From: an uncultured Ruminococcus sp.
GTDB taxonomy: Bacteria; Bacillota; Clostridia; Oscillospirales; Ruminococcaceae
Direction: 5' to 3'
DNA: 8,224 bases
Assembly (NCBI GenBank): GCA_900550695.1
Contig: URTF01000090.1
Coordinates: 1-8,224 of the forward strand
A program made the position numbers and the translations under genes. The notes beneath the pieces were generated by a model that saw only the letters and a list, made by a program, of their open reading frames with translations, did not search any database and had not been told where the DNA came from. This document shows, piece after piece, positions 1 to 5,762 of the stretch; the stretch's first letter is position 1; each line of letters starts with the position of its first letter.

Positions 1-55
1 AACCCCCGACCTGCTGATTACAAATCAGCTGCTCTACCAACTGAGCTACACCAGC
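1..55 (-). tRNA. tRNA-Thr (anticodon TGT), 3' part cut off by window edge
   Basis: Read on the minus strand from 55, the sequence gives a seven-base acceptor strand (GCTGGTG), TA, a D arm (GCTC...GAGC), then a five-pair anticodon stem (GCTGA/TCAGC) around the loop TTTGTAA. The anticodon TGT lies at 20-22 and reads ACA and other Thr codons. The variable loop and the first half of the T arm follow, and the window then ends, so the T loop, 3' acceptor strand and CCA are not visible. A dedicated promoter lies upstream at 97-125. Confidence 0.93.
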
Positions 56-96
56 TTGAATACTGATTTTTTGTTATCGTTTCAAGCGACTATTAC

Positions 97-125
97 ATTC
101 TAACACAAGAAGTTCAATTTGTCAA
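97..125 (-). promoter_or_regulatory. Promoter for tRNA-Thr
   Basis: On the minus strand there is a perfect -35 TTGACA (120-125), a 17-bp spacer, and a -10 TAGAAT (97-102) preceded by TGT, an extended -10. The expected start is near position 90, about 35 nt before the mature tRNA 5' end at 55. No terminator-like hairpin is seen between tRNA-Pro and this promoter, so tRNA-Thr may also receive read-through from the tRNA-Pro promoter. Confidence 0.85.
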
Positions 126-193
126 TAGGATTTTTTATTATTTACAAATTGTTCACATTCTCTGTTTTTCTGTCGAATTTTGCCTAAAATGAA

Positions 194-270
194 TGGTCGG
201 GGCGACAGGACTCGAACCTGCGGCATCTTGGTCCCAAACCAAGCACTCTACCAAACTGAGTTACGCCCCG
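194..270 (-). tRNA. tRNA-Pro (anticodon TGG)
   Basis: The minus strand folds as a full cloverleaf: acceptor CGGGGCG/CGCCCCG, D arm ACTC/GAGT, anticodon stem CTTGG/CCAAG around TTTGGGA, and T arm GCAGG-TTCGAGT-CCTGT. The anticodon is TGG (234-236) followed by G37, as usual for tRNA-Pro. The discriminator A and a genome-encoded CCA end occupy 194-197. It is transcribed away from the atp operon from its own promoter at 285-314. Confidence 0.97.
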
Positions 271-284
271 AATTCAGCTTAATC

Positions 285-314
285 ATTATACCGCATTTTG
301 ATACTGTTTGTCAA
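285..314 (-). promoter_or_regulatory. Promoter for tRNA-Pro
   Basis: On the minus strand both hexamers match the sigma-70 consensus exactly: TTGACA (309-314) and TATAAT (285-290), with an 18-bp spacer. Transcription should start near 278, less than 10 nt before the mature tRNA 5' end at 270. This is the strongest-looking promoter in the window, as expected for a stable-RNA gene. Confidence 0.88.
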
Positions 315-530
315 TATTTAATTTTTAACAAAAAGTCAAGGTGCTTTTAACTTTGCTTTGTCTGTTTTGATGTAAATCGGGCAAAATAAGTACAGATTCG
401 GACAGTTGTACAATATTTGTAACTCTTTTTGTTGAAATAAAATTGAGAAATAGACTATTTTGTTGCATTTTGCACTACAATATGCGAGATTATTTAACCA
501 TATTTTTTATGCAGATACATTAAAAGCTTG
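315..530. other. AT-rich divergent intergenic spacer, no gene seen
   Basis: This stretch separates the leftward tRNA promoter from the rightward atp promoter. No credible open reading frame with a ribosome site is present on either strand. Small symmetric elements are visible: an 8-bp palindrome TTGTACAA at 406-413 and a weak AAAGT/ACTTT inverted repeat near 333-355. Neither is strong enough to call an operator or a terminator. No riboswitch-like fold is recognised. Confidence 0.6.
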
Positions 531-559
531 TTGCAAATTTGAGTGAAATATGGTATAAT
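531..559 (+). promoter_or_regulatory. Promoter of the atp operon
   Basis: A -35 TTGCAA (531-536, four of six consensus bases) is followed by a 17-bp spacer and a perfect -10 TATAAT (554-559) preceded by TGG, an extended -10. Transcription should start near 566. The leader is then only about 26 nt to the GTG start at 592, so there is little room for leader-based control. No second strong promoter is seen inside the operon. Confidence 0.85.
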
Positions 560-578
560 ACTATAAGTTTATTATGCC

Positions 579-594
579 GGAGGTGAAAAGTGTG
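579..594 (+). promoter_or_regulatory. Ribosome site and GTG start that fix the atpI start
   Basis: GGAGGTGA at 579-586 matches the 16S anti-SD and sits at proper distance from the in-frame GTG at 592. An in-frame ATG at 574 lies upstream of this site and only about 8 nt from the predicted transcript start, so it could not be served by it. GTG 592 is therefore preferred over ATG 574. Confidence 0.8.
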
Positions 595-996
595 AGGATA
601 AAGTGCTTTAGCTCAATGATAAATAAGGAGCTGACGTTTCTTTTGCCGCGCACTTTTTTATTTGACGGCATTCTATACTTAATAACGCTGCCGTTCTTTG
701 GCTTCAAGCTCGATATGCTGCTGGGGCTGCTGCTCGGAACGTTCGTTATGCTGCTCAATTTCGTGATACTCGGAATTTCCTCCGAACACGCTGTCGAAAG
801 GCAGGTCGGCGCTGCAAAGCGGCTCATGGCGCTGTCTTATTTCGTCAGGTTTGCGATAATGGGCTGTCTTTTCGCTTTCTGCGTAAAGACACAGTATGCG
901 AACGTTGTTATGGCTGCTGTTCCGATGATGTATCCACGCTGGAGCTACACGCTTGATGCGGCAGTGAAAAAACGGAAGGAGGGGAAAGATCTATGA
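592..996 (+). CDS. atpI: ATP synthase subunit I-like membrane protein
   Basis: This is a 134-residue membrane protein at the head of the operon, in the usual place of AtpI. The family is thought to help assemble the c ring and has been linked to Mg2+ or Ca2+ uptake. Four hydrophobic segments are visible at about residues 22-37, 41-62, 78-97 and 101-119. A charged stretch (about 63-77, with SEHAVERQ) lies between helices 2 and 3, and a basic tail (KKRKEGK) ends the protein. The YFVRF sequence at the start of helix 3 resembles AtpI-type proteins. The GTG start follows a good ribosome site. The stop overlaps the atpB start as ATGA, suggesting translational coupling. AtpI is poorly conserved in sequence, so the call rests on topology plus position. 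Confidence 0.82.
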   Translation: MRIKCFSSMINKELTFLLPRTFLFDGILYLITLPFFGFKLDMLLGLLLGTFVMLLNFVILGISSEHAVERQVGAAKRLMALSYFVRFAIMGCLFAFCVKTQYANVVMAAVPMMYPRWSYTLDAAVKKRKEGKDL

Positions 997-1721
997 ATAT
1001 AGACGTGCAGGGACCAAGACGGATGATACAGCTGCTTGATGCAGAGGGAAACATCAGATTCGCTATATCCGAATCGGTCGTTACGGGTTGGCTCGTTATC
1101 CTCGCCGTTCTCGCAGTCTGCCTTATTCTTACGCACAATATGCAGAAAGTTCCTGCGGGCAAAAAGCAATGCGCTGCGGAATATATAGTCAATTTCTGCA
1201 ATAAGATGGTGCGAAGCAATATGGGCGGGGACTGTATGAACTATGCTCCTTATATAGGTGCGCTGTTCTCCTATATCCTGCTGGGAACGCTTATTTCGAT
1301 GCTCGGTTTCAGAAGTATCACAGCCGACATCAGCGTTACGGGTACGCTTGCGGTAGTTACCTTTGTACTCATAACCTATAATAAGATCCACGCCCACGGA
1401 ATAGGCGCTTATCTCAAAACGATGATAAATCCGCTCAACATCATCAGCGAAGTCGCAACTCCTGTCGCTATGGCGCTTCGTCTTTTCGGCAACGTCGCAG
1501 GCGGTATGATAATCACTGTCATTCTTTATGCGGCTCTCGGTTCGGCAAGCGCAGCGGTATACAATCTTATCGGTATCCATGCGGAAACCTATTACTTCAA
1601 TATCTTCCAGATAGGTATTCCTGCGGTTTTATCGGTCTATTTCGACCTTTTCTCCGGTACGATCCAGTCCTATGTATTTATCATGCTCACCATGATCTAT
1701 ATTCAGATGGGACGGGAATAA
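993..1721 (+). CDS. atpB: F1Fo ATP synthase subunit a (Fo stator ion channel)
   Basis: This 242-residue integral membrane protein forms the two half-channels that pass ions to and from the c ring. Hydrophobic segments lie at about 29-46, 87-104, 117-130, 150-180 and 205-238. The hallmark RLFGN motif is present: Arg163 matches the essential E. coli R210 and Asn167 matches N214. Gln225 in the last helix matches Q252. Two positions differ from E. coli. The residue matching E219 is Met172, and the one matching H245 is Asp218 in the sequence YFDLFSG, so the single polar/acidic partner has moved to the last helix. The N terminus is short. A strong AAGGAGG precedes the start, inside the end of atpI. 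The family assignment is certain; ion specificity must be read together with subunit c. Confidence 0.97.
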   Translation: MNIDVQGPRRMIQLLDAEGNIRFAISESVVTGWLVILAVLAVCLILTHNMQKVPAGKKQCAAEYIVNFCNKMVRSNMGGDCMNYAPYIGALFSYILLGTLISMLGFRSITADISVTGTLAVVTFVLITYNKIHAHGIGAYLKTMINPLNIISEVATPVAMALRLFGNVAGGMIITVILYAALGSASAAVYNLIGIHAETYYFNIFQIGIPAVLSVYFDLFSGTIQSYVFIMLTMIYIQMGRE

Positions 1722-1725
1722 TACT

Positions 1726-1752
1726 GAACACCGATAAAATACGACAGTGTTC
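1726..1752 (+). other. Intercistronic inverted repeat before atpE
   Basis: GAACAC (1726-1731) and GTGTTC (1747-1752) can pair over a 15-nt loop, just after the atpB stop and 40 nt before the atpE start. The fold is short and has no T-run, so it is not a terminator. It could influence mRNA processing or stability next to the c-subunit gene. Chance occurrence is possible. Confidence 0.35.
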
Positions 1753-1792
1753 CGTATAAATTCAAAATCAATTTTTTGGAGGTTATTTAACT

Positions 1793-2071
1793 ATGGAAAA
1801 CGAAGCTTTATTGCAGGCTCAGAGTATTGTACTCGCAGGTCAGGCGATCGGCGCAGGACTTGCAATGATCGCAGGTATCGGACCGGGTATCGGTGAAGGC
1901 TACGCAGTCGGCAAGACTATCGAAACTATCGGCCGTCAGCCTGAGATCAAGGGCGAAGTTACACCGACAATGTTCGTTGGATGCGCCGTTGCCGAAACAA
2001 CAGGTATCTACGGTCTGTTCGTTGCTATCATGCTCCTGTTCGCTAATCCGTTCCTCAAATACCTTGGCTAA
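1793..2071 (+). CDS. atpE: F1Fo ATP synthase subunit c, Na+-type with two carboxylates
   Basis: This 92-residue hairpin of two membrane helices (about 10-45 and 56-88) forms the rotor ring. The polar loop IGRQPEIKG contains the conserved RQP that contacts gamma/epsilon. The second helix has VAETTGIY: Val66, Glu68 (the ion-binding, DCCD-reactive carboxylate), Thr69, Thr70 and Tyr73. These match V63, E65, S66, T67 and Y70 of the Na+ enzyme of Ilyobacter tartaricus. In helix 1, GIGPGIGEGY puts Glu35 where that enzyme has Gln32. This is the two-carboxylate pattern reported for Fusobacterium nucleatum, and it predicts Na+ coupling. A strong TTGGAGGTT site lies 10 nt before the ATG, suited to the high copy number of c. 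No unusual truncation or extension is seen. Confidence 0.97.
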   Translation: MENEALLQAQSIVLAGQAIGAGLAMIAGIGPGIGEGYAVGKTIETIGRQPEIKGEVTPTMFVGCAVAETTGIYGLFVAIMLLFANPFLKYLG

Positions 2072-2108
2072 TATAAAAAGAATTTAGAACGGGAGGCAGA
2101 ATAAGCCT

Positions 2109-2609
2109 ATGTCAACTAATTTTGAATTTTTCTCAATTGATCTGACCACGATCGTAGGCACTCTGGCTAACCTTTTGATCCTGTTTCTTGTTGTAAAGCA
2201 TTTTCTTTTCGACAAGGTGAACGCTATTCTTGAAGCGAGAAAAACGGAAGTTGAAAAAACTTACGAAGAAGCCGACCAGAAGCTGAAAAACGCCGAAGAG
2301 CTTGAAGCTGAATACACCGAAAAGCTCGCAGGCGCTAAGGAAGAATCGGCTGAGATCATCAAGAATGCCACCAAAAAGGCTCAGAAACGCTCTGACGAGA
2401 TCATCTCCGAGGCTCAGGACGAGGCTCGCTCGATCACAGTCAAGGCTAACGCTGACATTGAAAAGGAAAAGAAACGCGCTGTTAATCAGATAAAGGACGA
2501 TATTTCCGATATTGCGATCTCTATCGCAGAAAAGGTCGTATCCAAGGAGATCGACCCCAAGACTCACGATGAGCTTATCGACAGCTTCATCGACAGCATC
2601 GGAGAATAA
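2109..2609 (+). CDS. atpF: F1Fo ATP synthase subunit b (peripheral stalk)
   Basis: This is a 166-residue stalk subunit that links the membrane sector to the F1 head through delta and stops the head from spinning. It has one membrane helix near the N terminus (about residues 12-29, ending at Lys30-His31). A long, highly charged, Glu/Lys/Ala-rich helix follows and runs to about residue 145, typical of the right-handed coiled coil of the b dimer. The C-terminal AEKVVSKEID segment is the usual delta-binding region. Only one b-type gene is present, so a b homodimer is expected rather than the b/b' pair of phototrophs. A GGGAGG ribosome site lies at 2091-2096, slightly far (12 nt) from the ATG. Confidence 0.96.
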   Translation: MSTNFEFFSIDLTTIVGTLANLLILFLVVKHFLFDKVNAILEARKTEVEKTYEEADQKLKNAEELEAEYTEKLAGAKEESAEIIKNATKKAQKRSDEIISEAQDEARSITVKANADIEKEKKRAVNQIKDDISDIAISIAEKVVSKEIDPKTHDELIDSFIDSIGE

Positions 2610-2629
2610 TCGGGAAAGGTCAGGTTCTT

Positions 2630-3172
2630 ATGGCAGGTTCGGTTGGAAATGTGTACTCCGAAGCTTTGTTTGAACTTGCCGCCGAGCAGAACTGCGCAGA
2701 GGAAACCTTTGACGAGCTTATGGCTCTGAAAAAGATATGGAAGGAAAATCCCGAGGTCTCAAAGCTTCTCAAATCCCCTACTTTGAGCGTAGCGGAAAGG
2801 CTTGAAGCCGCAGAAAAGATATTCAAGGGCAGAGTTTCCGACCAGATATTCAATTTCCTTTGTGTTTTGACCGAAAAGAGCCGTGCGGATCATCTCCCCG
2901 AGATAGCGGACAGCTACAAGGAGAAATGGTACGACAAGAGCGGAATTGCCGAAGTCACGGTCACTTCCGACAGACCTCTTTCGGACAAGCAGAGGGACAA
3001 GCTTATCGATAAGCTTTCCAAGGTCTATAACAAGAAGATAATTCTTGAAGAAAAGACCGACAGCTCCCTTATCGGCGGAATGAAGGTCAGCTACAACGGA
3101 ACGCTCCTCGACGGTACTGTAAAGACCCGTCTTGAAACGCTCCAGAAACAGATAAAGGGTACGATCGCATAA
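2630..3172 (+). CDS. atpH: F1Fo ATP synthase subunit delta (OSCP family)
   Basis: This 180-residue protein, normal length for the family, caps the top of the alpha3beta3 head and joins it to the b stalk. The N-terminal part (about 1-105) is the expected helical bundle, beginning VGNVYSEALFELA. The C-terminal part carries the family signature DSSLIGGMKVSYNGTLLDGT, followed by a final amphipathic helix ending at the C terminus. The start lies 20 nt after the atpF stop, with a moderate GGGAAAGG ribosome site. It is followed by an 83-nt spacer that holds two hairpin repeats before atpA. Confidence 0.95.
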   Translation: MAGSVGNVYSEALFELAAEQNCAEETFDELMALKKIWKENPEVSKLLKSPTLSVAERLEAAEKIFKGRVSDQIFNFLCVLTEKSRADHLPEIADSYKEKWYDKSGIAEVTVTSDRPLSDKQRDKLIDKLSKVYNKKIILEEKTDSSLIGGMKVSYNGTLLDGTVKTRLETLQKQIKGTIA

Positions 3173-3173
3173 A

Positions 3174-3201
3174 ATTTTAACTCACTTTGCTCGTATAAAA
3201 T
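3174..3201 (+). repeat. Hairpin repeat, conserved-loop family, copy A
   Basis: Arms ATTTTA (3174-3179) and TAAAAT (3196-3201) flank a loop that begins ACTCACTTTGCTCGT. The loop is nearly the same as in copies at 3206-3220 and 7980-7994, but the arms are unrelated to theirs. It lies directly after the atpH stop codon, in the atp mRNA. Confidence 0.6.
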
Positions 3202-3226
3202 CTAAACTCACTTCGTTCGTTTAGAT
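3200..3226 (+). repeat. Hairpin repeat, conserved-loop family, copy B
   Basis: Arms ATCTAA (3200-3205) and TTAGAT (3221-3226) pair perfectly, and two more pairs (AC/GT) can form inside. The 15-nt loop ACTCACTTCGTTCGT differs from the copy at 7980-7994 only in its last base. It stands in tandem with copy A and ends 29 nt before the preferred atpA start, so it forms part of the translation-initiation neighbourhood of atpA. Confidence 0.7.
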
Positions 3227-3255
3227 CAAAAAATATTATGAAAGTTGGTGTAATG

Positions 3256-4773
3256 ATGGATTTACGCCCGGATGAGATCACCGGTATAATCAAAGAACAG
3301 ATCAAGAATTACAATTCAAAGATCGAACTTTCCGATACCGGAACCGTTGTCACGGTCGGCGACGGTATCGCAAGGATCCACGGACTTGAAAAATGTATGT
3401 CCGGCGAACTCCTTGAGTTTGAAAACGGCGTTTATGCCATGGCGCTCAACCTTGAACAGGAGTTCGTCGGAGCGGTTATGCTCGGTTCGGACACGGGTAT
3501 CAAGGAGGGCGATACCGTTAAGAGAACGGGACGCATCATGTCAGTTCCCGTCGGCGAGGAACTCCTCGGAAGAGTTGTAAACTCGCTCGGTCAGCCTATC
3601 GACGGCAAGGGTGCTATCCTCACGGATAAGACGATGCCTATCGAAAAGACCGCTCTCGGTATCATCACAAGAAAATCAGTAAGCCGTCCTCTCCAGACGG
3701 GTATCAAGGCTATCGACGCTATGATCCCTATCGGCAGAGGTCAGCGTGAACTTATCATCGGCGACAGACAGACGGGTAAGACCGCTATCGCGCTTGATAC
3801 TATCATCAATCAGAAGGGTCAGGGCGTTATCTGTATCTACGTTGCTATAGGTCAGAAGCGTTCTACCGTAGCAAACGTTGTTGAAACGCTCGAAAAGAAC
3901 GGCGCAATGGATTATACCATTGTCGTTTCCGCAACAGCCTCCGAGCTTGCACCTTTGCAGTATATAGCTCCTTATTCGGGCTGTGCAATGGGCGAATACT
4001 TCCTCGATCAGGGCAAGGACGTACTTTGCGTTTATGATGACCTGTCGAAGCATGCTGTTGCTTACCGTACACTTTCCCTGCTTCTTAAGCGCCCGCCGGG
4101 ACGTGAAGCTTACCCCGGAGATGTATTCTATCTCCATTCAAGACTGCTCGAACGTGCCTGCTGCCTTAACGAAAACTACGGCGGCGGTTCGCTTACCGCA
4201 CTTCCTATCATCGAAACGCAGGCAGGCGACGTTTCGGCTTATATCCCTACAAACGTTATTTCTATCACTGACGGTCAGATATTCCTTGAAACAGACCTTT
4301 TCAACGCAGGTATCCGTCCTGCCGTAAACCCCGGTATCTCCGTATCCCGTGTCGGCGGTGCGGCTCAGATCAAGGCTATGAAAAAGGTTTCGGGTTCGTT
4401 GAAGCTCACATACTCGCAGTATCGTGAACTCCAGTCGTTCTCGCAGTTCGGTTCTGACCTCGATAAGGACACAAAGGAGCGTCTTGCTCTCGGTGAAAGA
4501 GTTGTTGAAGTTCTCAAACAGGACAGAAACTCGCCTATCGCCGTTGAAAATCAGGTTCTTATCATCTATGCCGTAACGCATAACTATTTAAAGGATATTG
4601 CCGTTTCGGACGTTCTCGAATTCCAGAATGAAATGTTCGATTTCATCGCAGAATCTCACCCCGACATTACCGAAACTATCAGAACGCAGAAGGTTCTTAC
4701 TCCCGAAGCGGAGGACGAACTCAAAGATGCGCTCAACGAATTCGTCAAGAAGTTCCTCGCCGAAAAGGCTTGA
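3256..4773 (+). CDS. atpA: F1Fo ATP synthase subunit alpha
   Basis: The non-catalytic nucleotide-binding subunit of the F1 head, present in three copies. From Met at 3256 the protein has 505 residues and begins MDLRPDEITGIIKEQI, the usual family N terminus. It shows the P-loop GDRQTGKT (169-176, Lys175), Walker B Asp261 in VYDDLSKHAVAYR, and the arginine finger Arg365 in SVSRVGGAAQ, which reaches into the catalytic beta site. In-frame ATGs also occur at 3253 and 3238. The one at 3238 has no ribosome site and would add a non-family N terminus. The site for 3256 is weak and broken (AAGttGGTG, 3242-3250). This weak site lies immediately downstream of two hairpin repeats, a possible control on alpha output. 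All expected domains (beta-barrel, nucleotide-binding, helical C terminus) appear intact. Confidence 0.97.
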   Translation: MDLRPDEITGIIKEQIKNYNSKIELSDTGTVVTVGDGIARIHGLEKCMSGELLEFENGVYAMALNLEQEFVGAVMLGSDTGIKEGDTVKRTGRIMSVPVGEELLGRVVNSLGQPIDGKGAILTDKTMPIEKTALGIITRKSVSRPLQTGIKAIDAMIPIGRGQRELIIGDRQTGKTAIALDTIINQKGQGVICIYVAIGQKRSTVANVVETLEKNGAMDYTIVVSATASELAPLQYIAPYSGCAMGEYFLDQGKDVLCVYDDLSKHAVAYRTLSLLLKRPPGREAYPGDVFYLHSRLLERACCLNENYGGGSLTALPIIETQAGDVSAYIPTNVISITDGQIFLETDLFNAGIRPAVNPGISVSRVGGAAQIKAMKKVSGSLKLTYSQYRELQSFSQFGSDLDKDTKERLALGERVVEVLKQDRNSPIAVENQVLIIYAVTHNYLKDIAVSDVLEFQNEMFDFIAESHPDITETIRTQKVLTPEAEDELKDALNEFVKKFLAEKA

Positions 4774-4812
4774 ACCGCTGACGGAAACAGGTAAAGAAAG
4801 GATGGATTTTGT

Positions 4813-5682
4813 ATGGCCTCGGGCAATATGAAAAGCATAAAAAGGCGTATAAAGAGCGTCGAGTCCACCTTGCAGATCACAAAGGCTATGGAAGTGGTTT
4901 CCTCATCGAAGCTGCGCAAAGCCAAGGAAAAGGCTGACAAGGCTCGCCCGTTCTATAAGTCGCTGCATGAAACAATGTGCGAGATCCAATCCGAAAATGA
5001 GAACTTCTTTTCTCCCTTTACCCGTAAGCAGGACGGCGCAGGCACGGTAATGCTTGTCGTTATCGCAGGCGACCGAGGTCTTGCGGGCGGCTTCAACTCA
5101 AATATAACGAAGCTCGCCGCAGCCCGTATAAAGGAGCTTACGGACGAGGGCAGCAAGGTCAAGGTTCTTGCTGTCGGCAAAAAATCAGCCGAATTTTTCA
5201 CAAAGCATGGCTATGATGTCGTGCAGACTTATATCAATGTCGGTCAGGATCTGCGCATAAACGGCGCAGCTGCCATTGCCGATGATATAGTCGAGCCATA
5301 TCTTAAAGGCGAGGTCACATCTGTGGAGCTTGTTTCGACCGAGTTCGTTTCAACGCTCTCTCAGGTTGCGAAGTTCAGTCCTATCCTGCCGCTCGATATC
5401 CCGAAGCAGGAGAAGAAAGTCCACGAGCTTCCTATATATGAACCCTCAGCCGAGGCTGTTTTTAACGCCATTGTTCCCAAATATATCACAGGCGTTGTAT
5501 ATTCTGCGATAGTTGAAAGCTTTGCCGCAGAGCAGGCTGCAAGAAGAAGCGCAATGGAAAACGCTTCCGACAACGCAGGAGAAATGATCTCCAGCCTCTC
5601 GCTCGTCTACAACCGAGCAAGACAGTCTGCGATCACTCAGGAGATCACGGAGATCGTCGGCGGTGCTTCCGCTCAGGAATGA
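4813..5682 (+). CDS. atpG: F1Fo ATP synthase subunit gamma (central shaft)
   Basis: This 289-residue subunit is the rotating shaft that carries torque between the c ring and the catalytic sites. The N-terminal helix MASGNMKSIKRRIKSVEST continues as QITKAMEVVSSSKLRKA, the family hallmark that forms half of the antiparallel coiled coil. The middle (about 75-200) is the alpha/beta globular domain with GDRGLAGGFNSN. The C-terminal helix ends SLVYNRARQSAITQEITEIV, followed by GGASA, matching the gamma signature. There is no plant-type regulatory Cys loop. The AAAGGATGG ribosome site lies 7 nt before the ATG. The start follows atpA by 39 nt. Confidence 0.97.
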   Translation: MASGNMKSIKRRIKSVESTLQITKAMEVVSSSKLRKAKEKADKARPFYKSLHETMCEIQSENENFFSPFTRKQDGAGTVMLVVIAGDRGLAGGFNSNITKLAAARIKELTDEGSKVKVLAVGKKSAEFFTKHGYDVVQTYINVGQDLRINGAAAIADDIVEPYLKGEVTSVELVSTEFVSTLSQVAKFSPILPLDIPKQEKKVHELPIYEPSAEAVFNAIVPKYITGVVYSAIVESFAAEQAARRSAMENASDNAGEMISSLSLVYNRARQSAITQEITEIVGGASAQE

Positions 5683-5704
5683 CGCTCCGATAAAACGCCC
5701 GAAC

Positions 5705-5730
5705 GCAATGCGGCGGTCACAATGCATTGC
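5705..5730 (+). other. Intercistronic hairpin before atpD
   Basis: GCAATGC (5705-5711) and GCATTGC (5724-5730) form a perfect 7-bp stem with a 12-nt loop in the 80-nt gap between atpG and atpD. The right arm also lies in a 10-bp palindrome, CAATGCATTG (5720-5729). No T-run follows, so it is not a terminator. An mRNA processing or stability role is possible but unproven. Confidence 0.45.
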
Positions 5731-5762
5731 ACACCCAATTTAAAATAAGAGGTGATCAAATA

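Noticed and set aside
315..530. A riboswitch or attenuator controlling the atp operon.
   Set aside because: This segment lies upstream of the atp promoter, so it is not in the transcript. The actual leader is only about 26 nt. The short inverted repeats here are too weak to call.
574..591. ATG at 574 as the atpI start.
   Set aside because: It lies upstream of the ribosome site and about 8 nt from the predicted transcript start. GTG at 592 is correctly placed behind GGAGGTGA.
945..1580. A 211-codon open frame on the minus strand across atpB.
   Set aside because: It is fully antisense to the well-supported subunit a gene, has no ribosome site or recognisable domain, and is rich in Asp/Arg/His as expected from reading biased codons backwards.
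3238..3255. ATG at 3238 as the atpA start.
   Set aside because: There is no ribosome site before it, and it adds six residues not typical of the family. The sequence from 3256 begins with the normal alpha N terminus.
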